A DNA stretch of 34,578 bases from an uncultured bacterium (GTDB lineage Bacteria > Cyanobacteriota > Vampirovibrionia > Gastranaerophilales > Gastranaerophilaceae), in assembly GCA_900551915.1 (NCBI GenBank), contig URXT01000019.1, forward strand, positions 1-34,578, given 5' to 3'. The position numbers and the translations under genes are program-made. This document shows positions 13,602 to 20,687 of the stretch, piece by piece; the first letter of the stretch is position 1, and each line of letters begins with the position of its first letter. Under the pieces are notes generated by a model, which was not told the DNA's origin, made no database searches, and saw nothing but the letters and a program-made list of their open reading frames with translations.

Positions 13602-14579
13602 ATGAATAAAAAATCAGTACTATTACTGGCAGCAATGATTGTTTTGGCGACAGCAGGAACGTCTTTTGCAGCAAAGCCCGGCAATGTAATAAGCAAGGAA
13701 ACAATCCCGACACAGAAAGAACTTGTCCCTCCTGTTAACACTACGGCGATTGAATATGACCCTGGTTTATACCCGAAACCAAACCTAAACCATGCCGTTC
13801 AAAATTATAAAAAGGCGAATTACACCGGAGCCGCTCAGGAACTTTTCGCATACTTAGAAAAAAATCCAAAAGATGCAAAAGCTTTCTATTATCTGGCAAT
13901 GACGCTGGCTAATCTCGGTGATTCAGATGGTGCGATTGAAGCTTACGAAAAAGTTATAACTCTAAACCCCGGTGAAGGGCTTATGACTCTTGCCGCAAAA
14001 GGCAGAGATTGTATGACAGGCGGTCCTCTCTGCGCTGCAACAGCAGCTATTATGCAGGATGAAGAACCCGATCCGCTTGATGAATTTATTAATGCACCAT
14101 ATGGTGACGGTTTCTCACCGGAATTAAAAGATCAGATGAAGTTGAAAGAACTTGAAAATATACAGAAAAATATTAACAGAAAGCCGGAACTTCCACCCGA
14201 AGATGTTCAACAGATTAAAGAGTTTGATAAAGAACATTCAGGTTATGAAATCACAGGCGAAAAAATTGCACTCGCTGACGGTAATGTTTCAAACGACGAA
14301 ATTGTTTCAGCTATAAATACGCTGAGGCAGGCAGGTATGACTGTTTCAATCCAGCCTTCCGCACCGTCGGCTTATCATAATCCGCAGATGGCGCAAATGA
14401 GCATGATGCTCGGGAACAATCAAAATAATAATAATGATCCTATGACACAAATGCTTCCCTACATGATGCAGGCCGGAACACAAGACGGAGCTCAAAATGT
14501 CGACCCGCAGGTTATTCAGGCAATGATGATGAGTTCAATGATGAATAATTTAGACTTTAATACTTCAAATGACAAATAA
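13602..14579 (+). CDS. Exported TPR protein with Met/Gln/Asn-rich tail
   Basis: From the chosen ATG the protein has 325 residues. It begins with a typical signal peptide (MNKKSVLLLAAM, hydrophobic core, cleavage after about SFA at 21-23). Residues about 59-125 form tetratricopeptide helices (NYKKANYTGAAQELFAYLEKNP and a second repeat ending ITLNPGE). The middle is acidic and Pro-rich. The last about 65 residues are rich in Met, Gln and Asn, with runs such as QMAQMSMM and QAMMMSSMMNN, and look disordered. AAAGGA lies nine bases before the ATG. It overlaps the next TPR gene by 11 bases. Role unknown; a periplasmic assembly scaffold is possible. Confidence 0.8.
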   Translation: MNKKSVLLLAAMIVLATAGTSFAAKPGNVISKETIPTQKELVPPVNTTAIEYDPGLYPKPNLNHAVQNYKKANYTGAAQELFAYLEKNPKDAKAFYYLAMTLANLGDSDGAIEAYEKVITLNPGEGLMTLAAKGRDCMTGGPLCAATAAIMQDEEPDPLDEFINAPYGDGFSPELKDQMKLKELENIQKNINRKPELPPEDVQQIKEFDKEHSGYEITGEKIALADGNVSNDEIVSAINTLRQAGMTVSIQPSAPSAYHNPQMAQMSMMLGNNQNNNNDPMTQMLPYMMQAGTQDGAQNVDPQVIQAMMMSSMMNNLDFNTSNDK

Positions 14580-15180
14580 TTTGTTTTACAATTATGAAAA
14601 AGCTAAAAATATTCTTTTGACATTCGCCGTTGATGACGAATGTCAAAGTTTTTTTGAAAAAAATAATTTTCCTCTTGAACTTGCATACTGCAAACTTTTA
14701 ACAGGAAAATTGATTGAAGCAGAAAAACTCTTCACCGGAATTCAGGAACGCGAACCCCGCGCAAGATGGGGGAAAATAATCTCAAAAATTCTTCTTGAAA
14801 AACAAACACCTTATCCTACTTATTTTGATATCAGAAATTTTCTTGAAATAGATTTAAATCTTTTAATCAATTACGAAAAAGGTGAGTTTGTTGAGGAAAT
14901 TATCAAATACGCTGACATGTTTTCTTCTGTAAATCCTGAAACGCACAAATATATCGGGCGTGTCTTTTGGAACAACGAGCTTTATTCCTACGGCAAATTT
15001 TACCTGGAAAGAGCAAAAAATTACTTTTACCAGGACCCGGAACTTCACGTTTTACTCGCCATAGTTTACGAGGCTGAAGGGCGCCGCCAAAAAGCTCTGA
15101 ATTCAATTGAAAATTGCTTAAAAATTTTACCGGATTACTTTCCTGCAAAAAATTTAAAAAGAAAATTAACCGGAAATTGA
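14569..15180 (+). CDS. Cytoplasmic TPR-like protein
   Basis: This 203-residue protein has no signal peptide. It is built of helical repeats of the tetratricopeptide kind, clearest at the C-terminus (FYLERAKNYFYQDPELHVLL, then AEGRRQKALNSIENCLKILP, about residues 145-190). Its start lies inside the end of the exported TPR gene (11-base overlap), which implies coupling. The function is not recognised. The aroF promoter overlaps its stop codon, so aroF is transcribed separately. Confidence 0.75.
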   Translation: MTNNLFYNYEKAKNILLTFAVDDECQSFFEKNNFPLELAYCKLLTGKLIEAEKLFTGIQEREPRARWGKIISKILLEKQTPYPTYFDIRNFLEIDLNLLINYEKGEFVEEIIKYADMFSSVNPETHKYIGRVFWNNELYSYGKFYLERAKNYFYQDPELHVLLAIVYEAEGRRQKALNSIENCLKILPDYFPAKNLKRKLTGN

Positions 15181-15205
15181 TAAAAAAAAATCTTTGTGCT
15201 ACACT
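15177..15205 (+). promoter_or_regulatory. aroF promoter
   Basis: TTGATA (15177-15182), a 17-base spacer and TACACT (15200-15205), with TG one base before the -10, form an extended sigma-70 promoter. Predicted +1 is near 15212, giving a leader of about 35 bases with GGAG at 15234-15237. The -35 overlaps the stop codon of the previous gene. Confidence 0.75.
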
Positions 15206-15246
15206 GGTAGCGCAATATTTTATAAAACCCCGAGGAGAAGAAAAAG

Positions 15247-16296
15247 ATGATTATTATAATGGAGCGCACAGCCACCAAAGTAAATGTACAAAAAGTTTTG
15301 GATTTACTTAAAGAAAACGGCTTCAAAGTAAGATGCAACGAAGGTGAAGTTCACACTGTAATCGATGCATTAGGCGACAAAACAACAATTACGCCCGGAA
15401 GAATTTCTGCATTTGAAGGTGTTAAAGAAGTTAAAGTCATAAGAGAACCTTACAGACTTGCTTCTCGTGACAGCCAGAACGAGGATACTGTAATTGAATT
15501 TCCGAACGGAGTTAAAATCGGCGGAAACAACAAACCTGTGTCAATGGTTGGGCCTTGTTCGGTTGAAGAAGATTATGACGGACTTTTAAAAGTTGCTTTT
15601 GCGGCAAAGGAAATGGGATGCGAATTTTTGCGCGGCGGCGCTTTCAAACCGAGAACTTCCCCATACGATTTTCAGGGATATGGAGAAAAAGCGCTGAAAT
15701 ATCTAAAACGTGCAAGTGATGAAACAGGGCTGTTAACTGTTTCTGAAGTAATGGACGCTTCAGATTTAGATATGATGTGCGATTACGTTGACGTTTTACA
15801 AATTGGTGCCAGAAATGTTCAGAACTTCAAGCTTTTACAGGCTGTAGGCCGCTCTAACAAACCTGTAATTTTGAAACGCGGTCTTGCAAGCACAATAAGA
15901 GAATTTTTGCTTGCTGCCGAGCACATTATGTATCAGGGAAACCGAAATGTAATCCTTTGCGAACGAGGTATTAGAAGTTTTGACAGCGCATTCACAAGAA
16001 ACGTAATGGACATAGCTTCAATTCCGGTAATCAAGAAGTACTCACATCTTCCGATTATTGTTGACCCGAGCCACGGCACAGGCCAGAGATATTTGATTGA
16101 ACCTCTGGCAAAAGCAGGGCTTGTTGTCGGAGCAGACGGGATAATGATAGAAGTTCATCACGACCCTGAAAACGCACTTTCTGACGGAAAACAAAGTCTT
16201 CCAATCCCGATGTTTAAAGATGTTATGACAAGGCTGAACAAATTCAGCGAAAGTCTTCACTATGAACAAAACTGTCTGAGTGCTAATGTTAATTAG
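15247..16296 (+). CDS. aroF: 3-deoxy-7-phosphoheptulonate (DAHP) synthase, type I-beta
   Basis: The enzyme joins phosphoenolpyruvate and erythrose 4-phosphate in the first step of aromatic amino acid synthesis. The 349 residues have a ferredoxin-like regulatory N-domain (about 1-70), as in the Thermotoga enzyme, followed by the barrel. Motifs: VGPCSVE with metal-ligand Cys104, RGGAFKPRTSPYDFQG, QIGARNVQNF, VILKRG, DPSHGTGQR, and the acidic metal site near IEVHHDPENALSDG. The N-domain of this subtype usually carries feedback control by Tyr or Phe. The start at 15247 is preferred to an ATG at 15259 because GGAG is nine bases upstream. pheA, later in the same pathway, lies at 29997. Confidence 0.97.
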   Translation: MIIIMERTATKVNVQKVLDLLKENGFKVRCNEGEVHTVIDALGDKTTITPGRISAFEGVKEVKVIREPYRLASRDSQNEDTVIEFPNGVKIGGNNKPVSMVGPCSVEEDYDGLLKVAFAAKEMGCEFLRGGAFKPRTSPYDFQGYGEKALKYLKRASDETGLLTVSEVMDASDLDMMCDYVDVLQIGARNVQNFKLLQAVGRSNKPVILKRGLASTIREFLLAAEHIMYQGNRNVILCERGIRSFDSAFTRNVMDIASIPVIKKYSHLPIIVDPSHGTGQRYLIEPLAKAGLVVGADGIMIEVHHDPENALSDGKQSLPIPMFKDVMTRLNKFSESLHYEQNCLSANVN

Positions 16297-16304
16297 GTTT
16301 ATAA

Positions 16305-16337
16305 ACAAAAAAAGCCGGGTTAATACCGGCTTTTTTG
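16305..16337. terminator. Terminator after aroF
   Basis: A-rich sequence, then GCCGG (16314-16318), a short loop, CCGGC (16326-16330) and TTTTTT. The A-run on the left allows a weaker role for the convergent pilin-like gene ending at 16399. Confidence 0.93.
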
Positions 16338-16398
16338 TTTACAGGAATAATTCGCTCACTCTTTTGCCTGATATCCGAAAATTACCAAGGATAAATTT

Positions 16399-17202
16399 TT
16401 ACCTCGGAAGATTATTAAAATAACTCTTGTCTGTCAATGCGTAATAAGTACAAGCAATTCCATTAAACTGCTCTGTGGAAGTTGTTGAGCAATACCTGCT
16501 TTTATCCGCATATTGGGTATCTGGAGCCCCCATCGGAAGTATACGACCATCATTCATGAGCTGAAAAGTAAAAAGATCATGCCCCCATCTATTAGGATTT
16601 TTTAAGTAACCGTTTACATCAACAGTCATAAGACTCGTAGAATATTCAATAAGTATCAAGCTTCCATCCATTAATACGAATTGGCCGTCATCGAATAAAG
16701 ATAAACGTTTTATCGAATTTCCGCTGTAAGTCCTGTATTTTTTAAAATTACGTTCATTATCCATAGTTCCGTTTCCAGAATATGGAATACAGGCTTTATC
16801 AATTTGCGCACCAATGCCACAGTCACGTAAAACATTAAAATATGGCATTATTATGTCTTTAAATTTCAGATACGATCCGCCATTATATAAAATTTGATGA
16901 GTTAACCTTTCCCCGTGTTCAGCCTGATACATCTCAAAAGCCTGTTGAATAACTGAATAGTTTTTCTTCAAAGCAGTTTCTAAAGCTTTATTTTGGTTAC
17001 GGCTAATCAACGAAGGGAGAGTCATTGCAGCGAGAATTCCTATTATGCCAAGTGTTGTCAATACTTCCGCAAGTGTGAATGAAGCTTTTGGAGATAAAAA
17101 TTGCTTACTCGAGGCTTTAGACAACAAGGCTAAAAACCTTACAGGAGCGTTATTTTTGGGTCCCCCCCCCCCCGAAAATCCAATCATAGTCTGTTGTTTC
17201 AT
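16399..17202 (-). CDS. Type IV pilin-like prepilin with poly-G tract in its leader
   Basis: The 267-residue protein has a class III (prepilin) signal: F42-T-L-A-E46 followed by a hydrophobic helix VLTTLGIIGILAAMTLPSLI, with glutamate at mature position 5. The leader is unusually long (41 residues), and the residue before the cut site is Ser instead of Gly. The mature part has a globular domain with several cysteines and a WGHDLFTF segment. The leader contains SGGGGP, coded by a run of 12 G (minus strand; + strand C at 17162-17173). A change of one or two G would shift frame before the pilin domain, so expression may be phase variable. GGAG lies eight bases before the ATG. It is the last gene of the leftward block, with its own promoter. 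Confidence 0.85.
   Translation of the reverse strand: MKQQTMIGFSGGGGPKNNAPVRFLALLSKASSKQFLSPKASFTLAEVLTTLGIIGILAAMTLPSLISRNQNKALETALKKNYSVIQQAFEMYQAEHGERLTHQILYNGGSYLKFKDIIMPYFNVLRDCGIGAQIDKACIPYSGNGTMDNERNFKKYRTYSGNSIKRLSLFDDGQFVLMDGSLILIEYSTSLMTVDVNGYLKNPNRWGHDLFTFQLMNDGRILPMGAPDTQYADKSRYCSTTSTEQFNGIACTYYALTDKSYFNNLPR
17162..17173 (-). repeat. Poly-G(12) homopolymer, candidate phase-variation tract
   Basis: Twelve consecutive C on the plus strand are 12 G in the coding sense of the pilin-like gene, about 30 bases after its ATG. At this length the gene is in frame (12 = 1 + 9 + 2 bases spread over Ser, Gly and Gly codons). No other G or C homopolymer near this length was noticed in the window, which is AT-rich. 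Confidence 0.95.
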
Positions 17203-17226
17203 ACTTTTAGCTCCTTATTTATGTAA

Positions 17227-17286
17227 TTAAAATGTGCAGCTTTGACTGCACATTTTAAATTATATCAAATTTCAAAAATTTTACAA
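17227..17286 (-). promoter_or_regulatory. Pilin-gene promoter and perfect 13-bp hairpin
   Basis: On the minus strand TTGTAA (17286-17281), a 16-base spacer and TATAAT (17264-17259) form a promoter with +1 near 17252. Bases 17227-17239 and 17246-17258 form a perfect 13-bp stem (AAAATGTGCAG against its complement plus A-T pairs) around six bases. The hairpin therefore lies at the 5' end of the pilin mRNA. It could instead terminate the upstream pentapeptide operon, although no good T-run follows. Confidence 0.6.
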
Positions 17287-17292
17287 TAGGAA

Positions 17293-17823
17293 TTAATAAT
17301 CTCCTACAACAGAATCCTCATCATCTTTTAAAGAAGATAAGTCGTCACTATATTGTGCATCAAAACCTTCGGGCATTAATTCGTTGTCAGGCCAAACTGT
17401 ATCTTCATCAAAACGGCACGCATGAAGATTTACGGAAGCTGACAGGTCAGAATTGCTCAAATCGCTTTCTGAAAAAATACATCCCGCCATATCTGCATCA
17501 GTAAAGTTGCAGTATGTCATTTCAGCATAGCTGCAGTCCGCACCGTTCAAAAGAGCGTCTGTAAAATCGCATTCGATTACTCTTGCACGCGTAAAATCAA
17601 CTGATGTTAAGTCAGCATTGTTGAATTTTACAAAAGATAACGCACAGTCCGCAAATGAACTTGAATTTAAATCAACATCTGTAAAATCTATTTCTGCGAG
17701 ATTTATTCCGGAGAAATCAACTTCACTTAAGTCAACTTCTTCCTGTTCCTGTTTCCATTCATTAAATTTTTCGGGATATTTTTGTAATAATTCGACTAAT
17801 TCTTCTTTCGTGTAATCAATCAT
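17293..17823 (-). CDS. Pentapeptide-repeat protein
   Basis: The 176-residue protein contains about 17 pentapeptide repeats (A/D-L/F-x-x pattern, residues about 31-125), with many units of the form xxVDF, xxIDF or xDLxx. Such repeats fold as a right-handed quadrilateral beta helix. It is very acidic and has no signal peptide. The N-terminal helix (YTKEELVELLQKYPEKFNEW) is a small lead domain. AAGGAG precedes the ATG by about seven bases. It lies 26 bases after the response regulator and probably ends the HD-GYP operon. DNA-gyrase mimicry is known for some members, but nothing here points to it specifically. Confidence 0.88.
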   Translation of the reverse strand: MIDYTKEELVELLQKYPEKFNEWKQEQEEVDLSEVDFSGINLAEIDFTDVDLNSSSFADCALSFVKFNNADLTSVDFTRARVIECDFTDALLNGADCSYAEMTYCNFTDADMAGCIFSESDLSNSDLSASVNLHACRFDEDTVWPDNELMPEGFDAQYSDDLSSLKDDEDSVVGDY

Positions 17824-17849
17824 TTTATTCTCCTTATGTATATTTTATA

Positions 17850-18479
17850 TTAATTCTTAATCAAATCCATCTGCATTGCCAGTAATACGGCTTGAGTCCG
17901 GCTTGCTACGTTCAGTTTCTTAAAGATACTATTGAGGTGACTTTTTACTGTTACCTCTTTTAAAATTAATTTTTCGGCGATATCTCTATTATTTGCACCT
18001 TTTGCAGCTAATGTCAAGACCTCGCGTTCACGTGATGTCAGAGTTTGCAAAGCTTCATGCGATTTAAAACTAATTTCAGTATTTACACCTTGTTGTTTTA
18101 CCCATTCACTGCGACGCAAAACTGCTTCCATACGTGCCAGCAAATTCGGCAGCACAAAGGGTTTTGTTATATAATCATCTGCACCGTTTCGTAATCCAGC
18201 AATGACTTTCTGTTCTTCTGAAACCGCTGTAATCATGATAACAGGAAGATATTTTGTTTTATTGTGGGTTCTAATAGCTTTTAAAGTTTGCCACCCGTCA
18301 ATATTCGGCATCATCACATCCAAAAGTACTAAATCAAAATTATTCTTTTCGGTTGTTAGAATTTCGAGAGCCTGCAAGCCGTCAATCGCAACACGAACAT
18401 TATACCCGTAATAAGGCAGTGCATCTTTCAAGTATTTAGGATTATCGTCGACTAACAAAATATTTGCAGGGGAAGACAT
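17850..18479 (-). CDS. LuxR/NarL-family response regulator 2
   Basis: The 209-residue protein has a receiver domain (about 5-122) with acidic pocket DD (11-12), phosphoacceptor Asp54 in LLDVMMPNIDG and Lys106 in TKPF. After a short linker comes a LuxR-type helix-turn-helix (about 148-205, LTSREREVLTLAAKGANNRDIAEKL). The frame opens at a TTG at 18497, but the ATG at 18479 with AAAGGA close by is preferred. It directly follows regulator 1. The receiver resembles OmpR/PleD-type sequences more than the NarL type (DDYITKPF), so the two regulators are not simple duplicates. No histidine kinase is encoded nearby. Confidence 0.92.
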   Translation of the reverse strand: MSSPANILLVDDNPKYLKDALPYYGYNVRVAIDGLQALEILTTEKNNFDLVLLDVMMPNIDGWQTLKAIRTHNKTKYLPVIMITAVSEEQKVIAGLRNGADDYITKPFVLPNLLARMEAVLRRSEWVKQQGVNTEISFKSHEALQTLTSREREVLTLAAKGANNRDIAEKLILKEVTVKSHLNSIFKKLNVASRTQAVLLAMQMDLIKN

Positions 18480-18489
18480 CTTAATTCCT

Positions 18490-19137
18490 TTACACAATAT
18501 TATTTTTAAGGGCTTTCAGAGCAGCCTGCAGTCTGTCATCAACTTCAAGTTTTTGCAGAATGCTTGCTACATGGGCTTTTGTAGTATTAATACTTATAAC
18601 CAGAAGCTGAGCGATTTCCATATTTGAATAGCCTTCGGTCATAAGTTTCAGAATTTGTTTTTCACGTGAAGTCAAATCATAATCTTTGCTGCTTGTTTCA
18701 GTATCAAAACCGCGTGAACTGGTTGAAGCTTTTAAAACAATATGCGCAATACTCGGGTCGAACCAGGCTGCGCCGTCGGCAACTGATTGAACTACAGCAA
18801 CAAGTCTTTGCGGATTAATTTCTTTTGAGCAATACGCATTTGCTCCGGCTTTTAAGCTGTTTAAGACTTCTTTTTCATCATTATGCGAGGTAAGAATAAT
18901 GACTTTAACATCCTTGTTAGAGTCACGAAGTTTTTTAGTTGCGTCAATGCCGTTCATGCCGGGAAGCCCCAAATCCATAACAACAACATCAACAGGATGT
19001 TCGTTAAAAATTTCGAGCGCCTTTTCTGCTGAATCGGCTTCGTAAATATTTTCAACATAATCAACGCCCTCAAAAGTTGTCTTGAGGCCGAACCTTGTTA
19101 ATTCATGATCTTCTACAATAAGGATATTTATTTTCAT
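18490..19137 (-). CDS. LuxR/NarL-family response regulator 1
   Basis: This is a 215-residue NarL/FixJ-type regulator. The receiver domain (about 3-120) has acidic residues ED (9-10), phosphoacceptor Asp55 in VMDLGLPGMNG and Lys105. The LuxR helix-turn-helix follows (about 150-212; TSREKQILKLMTEGYSNMEIAQLL). It overlaps the upstream TPR gene by four bases (ATGA), so the two are translated together. As with regulator 2, its partner kinase is not in the window. Binding of regulator dimers to promoters such as that of the pilin-like gene is an untested idea. Confidence 0.93.
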   Translation of the reverse strand: MKINILIVEDHELTRFGLKTTFEGVDYVENIYEADSAEKALEIFNEHPVDVVVMDLGLPGMNGIDATKKLRDSNKDVKVIILTSHNDEKEVLNSLKAGANAYCSKEINPQRLVAVVQSVADGAAWFDPSIAHIVLKASTSSRGFDTETSSKDYDLTSREKQILKLMTEGYSNMEIAQLLVISINTTKAHVASILQKLEVDDRLQAALKALKNNIV

Positions 19138-20675
19138 ATACTGAGTTCCTCTTTTGCAGGGCTGTAATCAGGATTTAGCTTAAGACTTTTCTGGAAATTT
19201 ACATTTGCATCTTTGGTAAAACCTTCAGCTTTTGCAATCAACCCTTGATAATAATAATATCTAAAATCATTTTCGTCAATATACCCCGCGATTGCAAGAT
19301 AAATCTTTGCCTGACGTAAATTCTGCTTTTCTATTTCAACCCTTGCCAAATCAATCCATGCGTCTTTATAAGCAAGATTTAATGCCAGAGATTTTTTTAA
19401 ATACGGTACTTCTCTGTCTTTGTCGTAAAGCGCCATATGGTAATAAGCCTGATAACAATCGGAATTGTTTTTTAAGATTTTTGCAAAAATTTCTTTTGCT
19501 TTTTTATCCTTCTCAAGCATTTGATAAGTTTCGGCTGTTCTCACAAGCGGAATAGAAGAAATTTTTTCGTTATCAGCCGCCCGCTCATAATATTTCAGTG
19601 CGGTTTTGTAATCCTTGTTTCTATAACTTATGTCGCCCAAAACCAGCAATGCAGTTACATTGTTTTTATCCAGTTTATAAGCTTTCTGGGCAATATCCTG
19701 CGCCTTTTCAAATTCCTTCATATCAAAATAAACACGTGAGAGCAGGGCATAAACCTCGCGGTTTGTTTTTTTCTTGTTTGAACCCGCGCTTTGAAGTGTT
19801 TTCAGAGCTTTGTTCAACTCTTTTTCGTAATAATAATAATATCCGAGATGATAATTTTTCAAACTTTCATTCTTCTGAACTTTGAAAAGAATATATTGTT
19901 CCAGCGAATTAACTTTGTTTGCGTATTCAGTTGTAAGCAGAGGCTGCTGCTTTATTGCTTTAACAATTTTCAAAGCATTTTGAGGTTTTTTACCCTGAGA
20001 AAGAATTTCAGCTTTAAGTTTACTGTAATTTATATTTTGCGGATTTTTGGCAATTGCCGTATCAGCATATTTCAAAGCCGCATCATTATTGCCGGATTTT
20101 AAAGACCCGAGAGCCGCAAGATAGTTTGCATAGTCGCTTCCCTGCATCAAAACCGTATTTTTAACAAGTTCTGCTGTAGCTTCACGGCTTTGGTCATTGT
20201 AGATGATATTTGAAAAGATTTCTCCAAGATAAACTTCGTCTGATTTAGAAAGTTTTGCTGATGGGAAATAGAAACGTCTTATCTCATCATTTAGAAGATT
20301 TGAGATATCTTTGTCGCGAACTTTTCCCAGAGCAAGCTCTGCAAGATTAAAAAAGCCTATGTCAGCCATTTTTGTAGCAAGCTGGAGGTATGCATAATCA
20401 CTCTGGCTAATACTTTCTATTAAAACATTAAAATCCGCATAAGCAGCTCTCACATTGCTCTGCATAAATCTGTTAAGCCCGATTGCATATTGATTATAAA
20501 TATCATTTTTACTGAGTGTAGCTTTTTTAGGCTCTATAAATGTCAAATCAACAGAAGGCGAGCCGGACAACGGATTTGCAGGCTGAATTCTTGCATAAGG
20601 ATTTTGCGCCCATGCGCCTGCATTGCCGCACAAAAGTAATATTAATACTGTTAACTTTATTCTGTTTTTTATCAA
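19134..20675 (-). CDS. Exported TPR-repeat protein
   Basis: The 513-residue protein starts with a signal peptide (hydrophobic LTVLILLLCGNAGAWA, cut near residue 24) and then consists of about ten tetratricopeptide repeats from residue 60 to the end. The clearest repeats are KEFEKAQDIAQKAYKLDKNN and DYKTALKYYERAADNE. It is probably a periplasmic protein-interaction scaffold. It lies 12 bases after the HD-GYP gene and overlaps regulator 1, so it is a tightly linked member of the signalling operon. It may sense or assemble an envelope structure for the regulators; this is inference from position. Confidence 0.88.
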   Translation of the reverse strand: MIKNRIKLTVLILLLCGNAGAWAQNPYARIQPANPLSGSPSVDLTFIEPKKATLSKNDIYNQYAIGLNRFMQSNVRAAYADFNVLIESISQSDYAYLQLATKMADIGFFNLAELALGKVRDKDISNLLNDEIRRFYFPSAKLSKSDEVYLGEIFSNIIYNDQSREATAELVKNTVLMQGSDYANYLAALGSLKSGNNDAALKYADTAIAKNPQNINYSKLKAEILSQGKKPQNALKIVKAIKQQPLLTTEYANKVNSLEQYILFKVQKNESLKNYHLGYYYYYEKELNKALKTLQSAGSNKKKTNREVYALLSRVYFDMKEFEKAQDIAQKAYKLDKNNVTALLVLGDISYRNKDYKTALKYYERAADNEKISSIPLVRTAETYQMLEKDKKAKEIFAKILKNNSDCYQAYYHMALYDKDREVPYLKKSLALNLAYKDAWIDLARVEIEKQNLRQAKIYLAIAGYIDENDFRYYYYQGLIAKAEGFTKDANVNFQKSLKLNPDYSPAKEELSI

Positions 20676-20687
20676 AACACGAATCCC

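Noticed and set aside
19791..20102. Plus-strand open frame antisense to the exported TPR gene
   Set aside because: It lies fully within a well-supported TPR gene, is rich in Phe and Ile as expected for a shadow frame, and shows no family motif.
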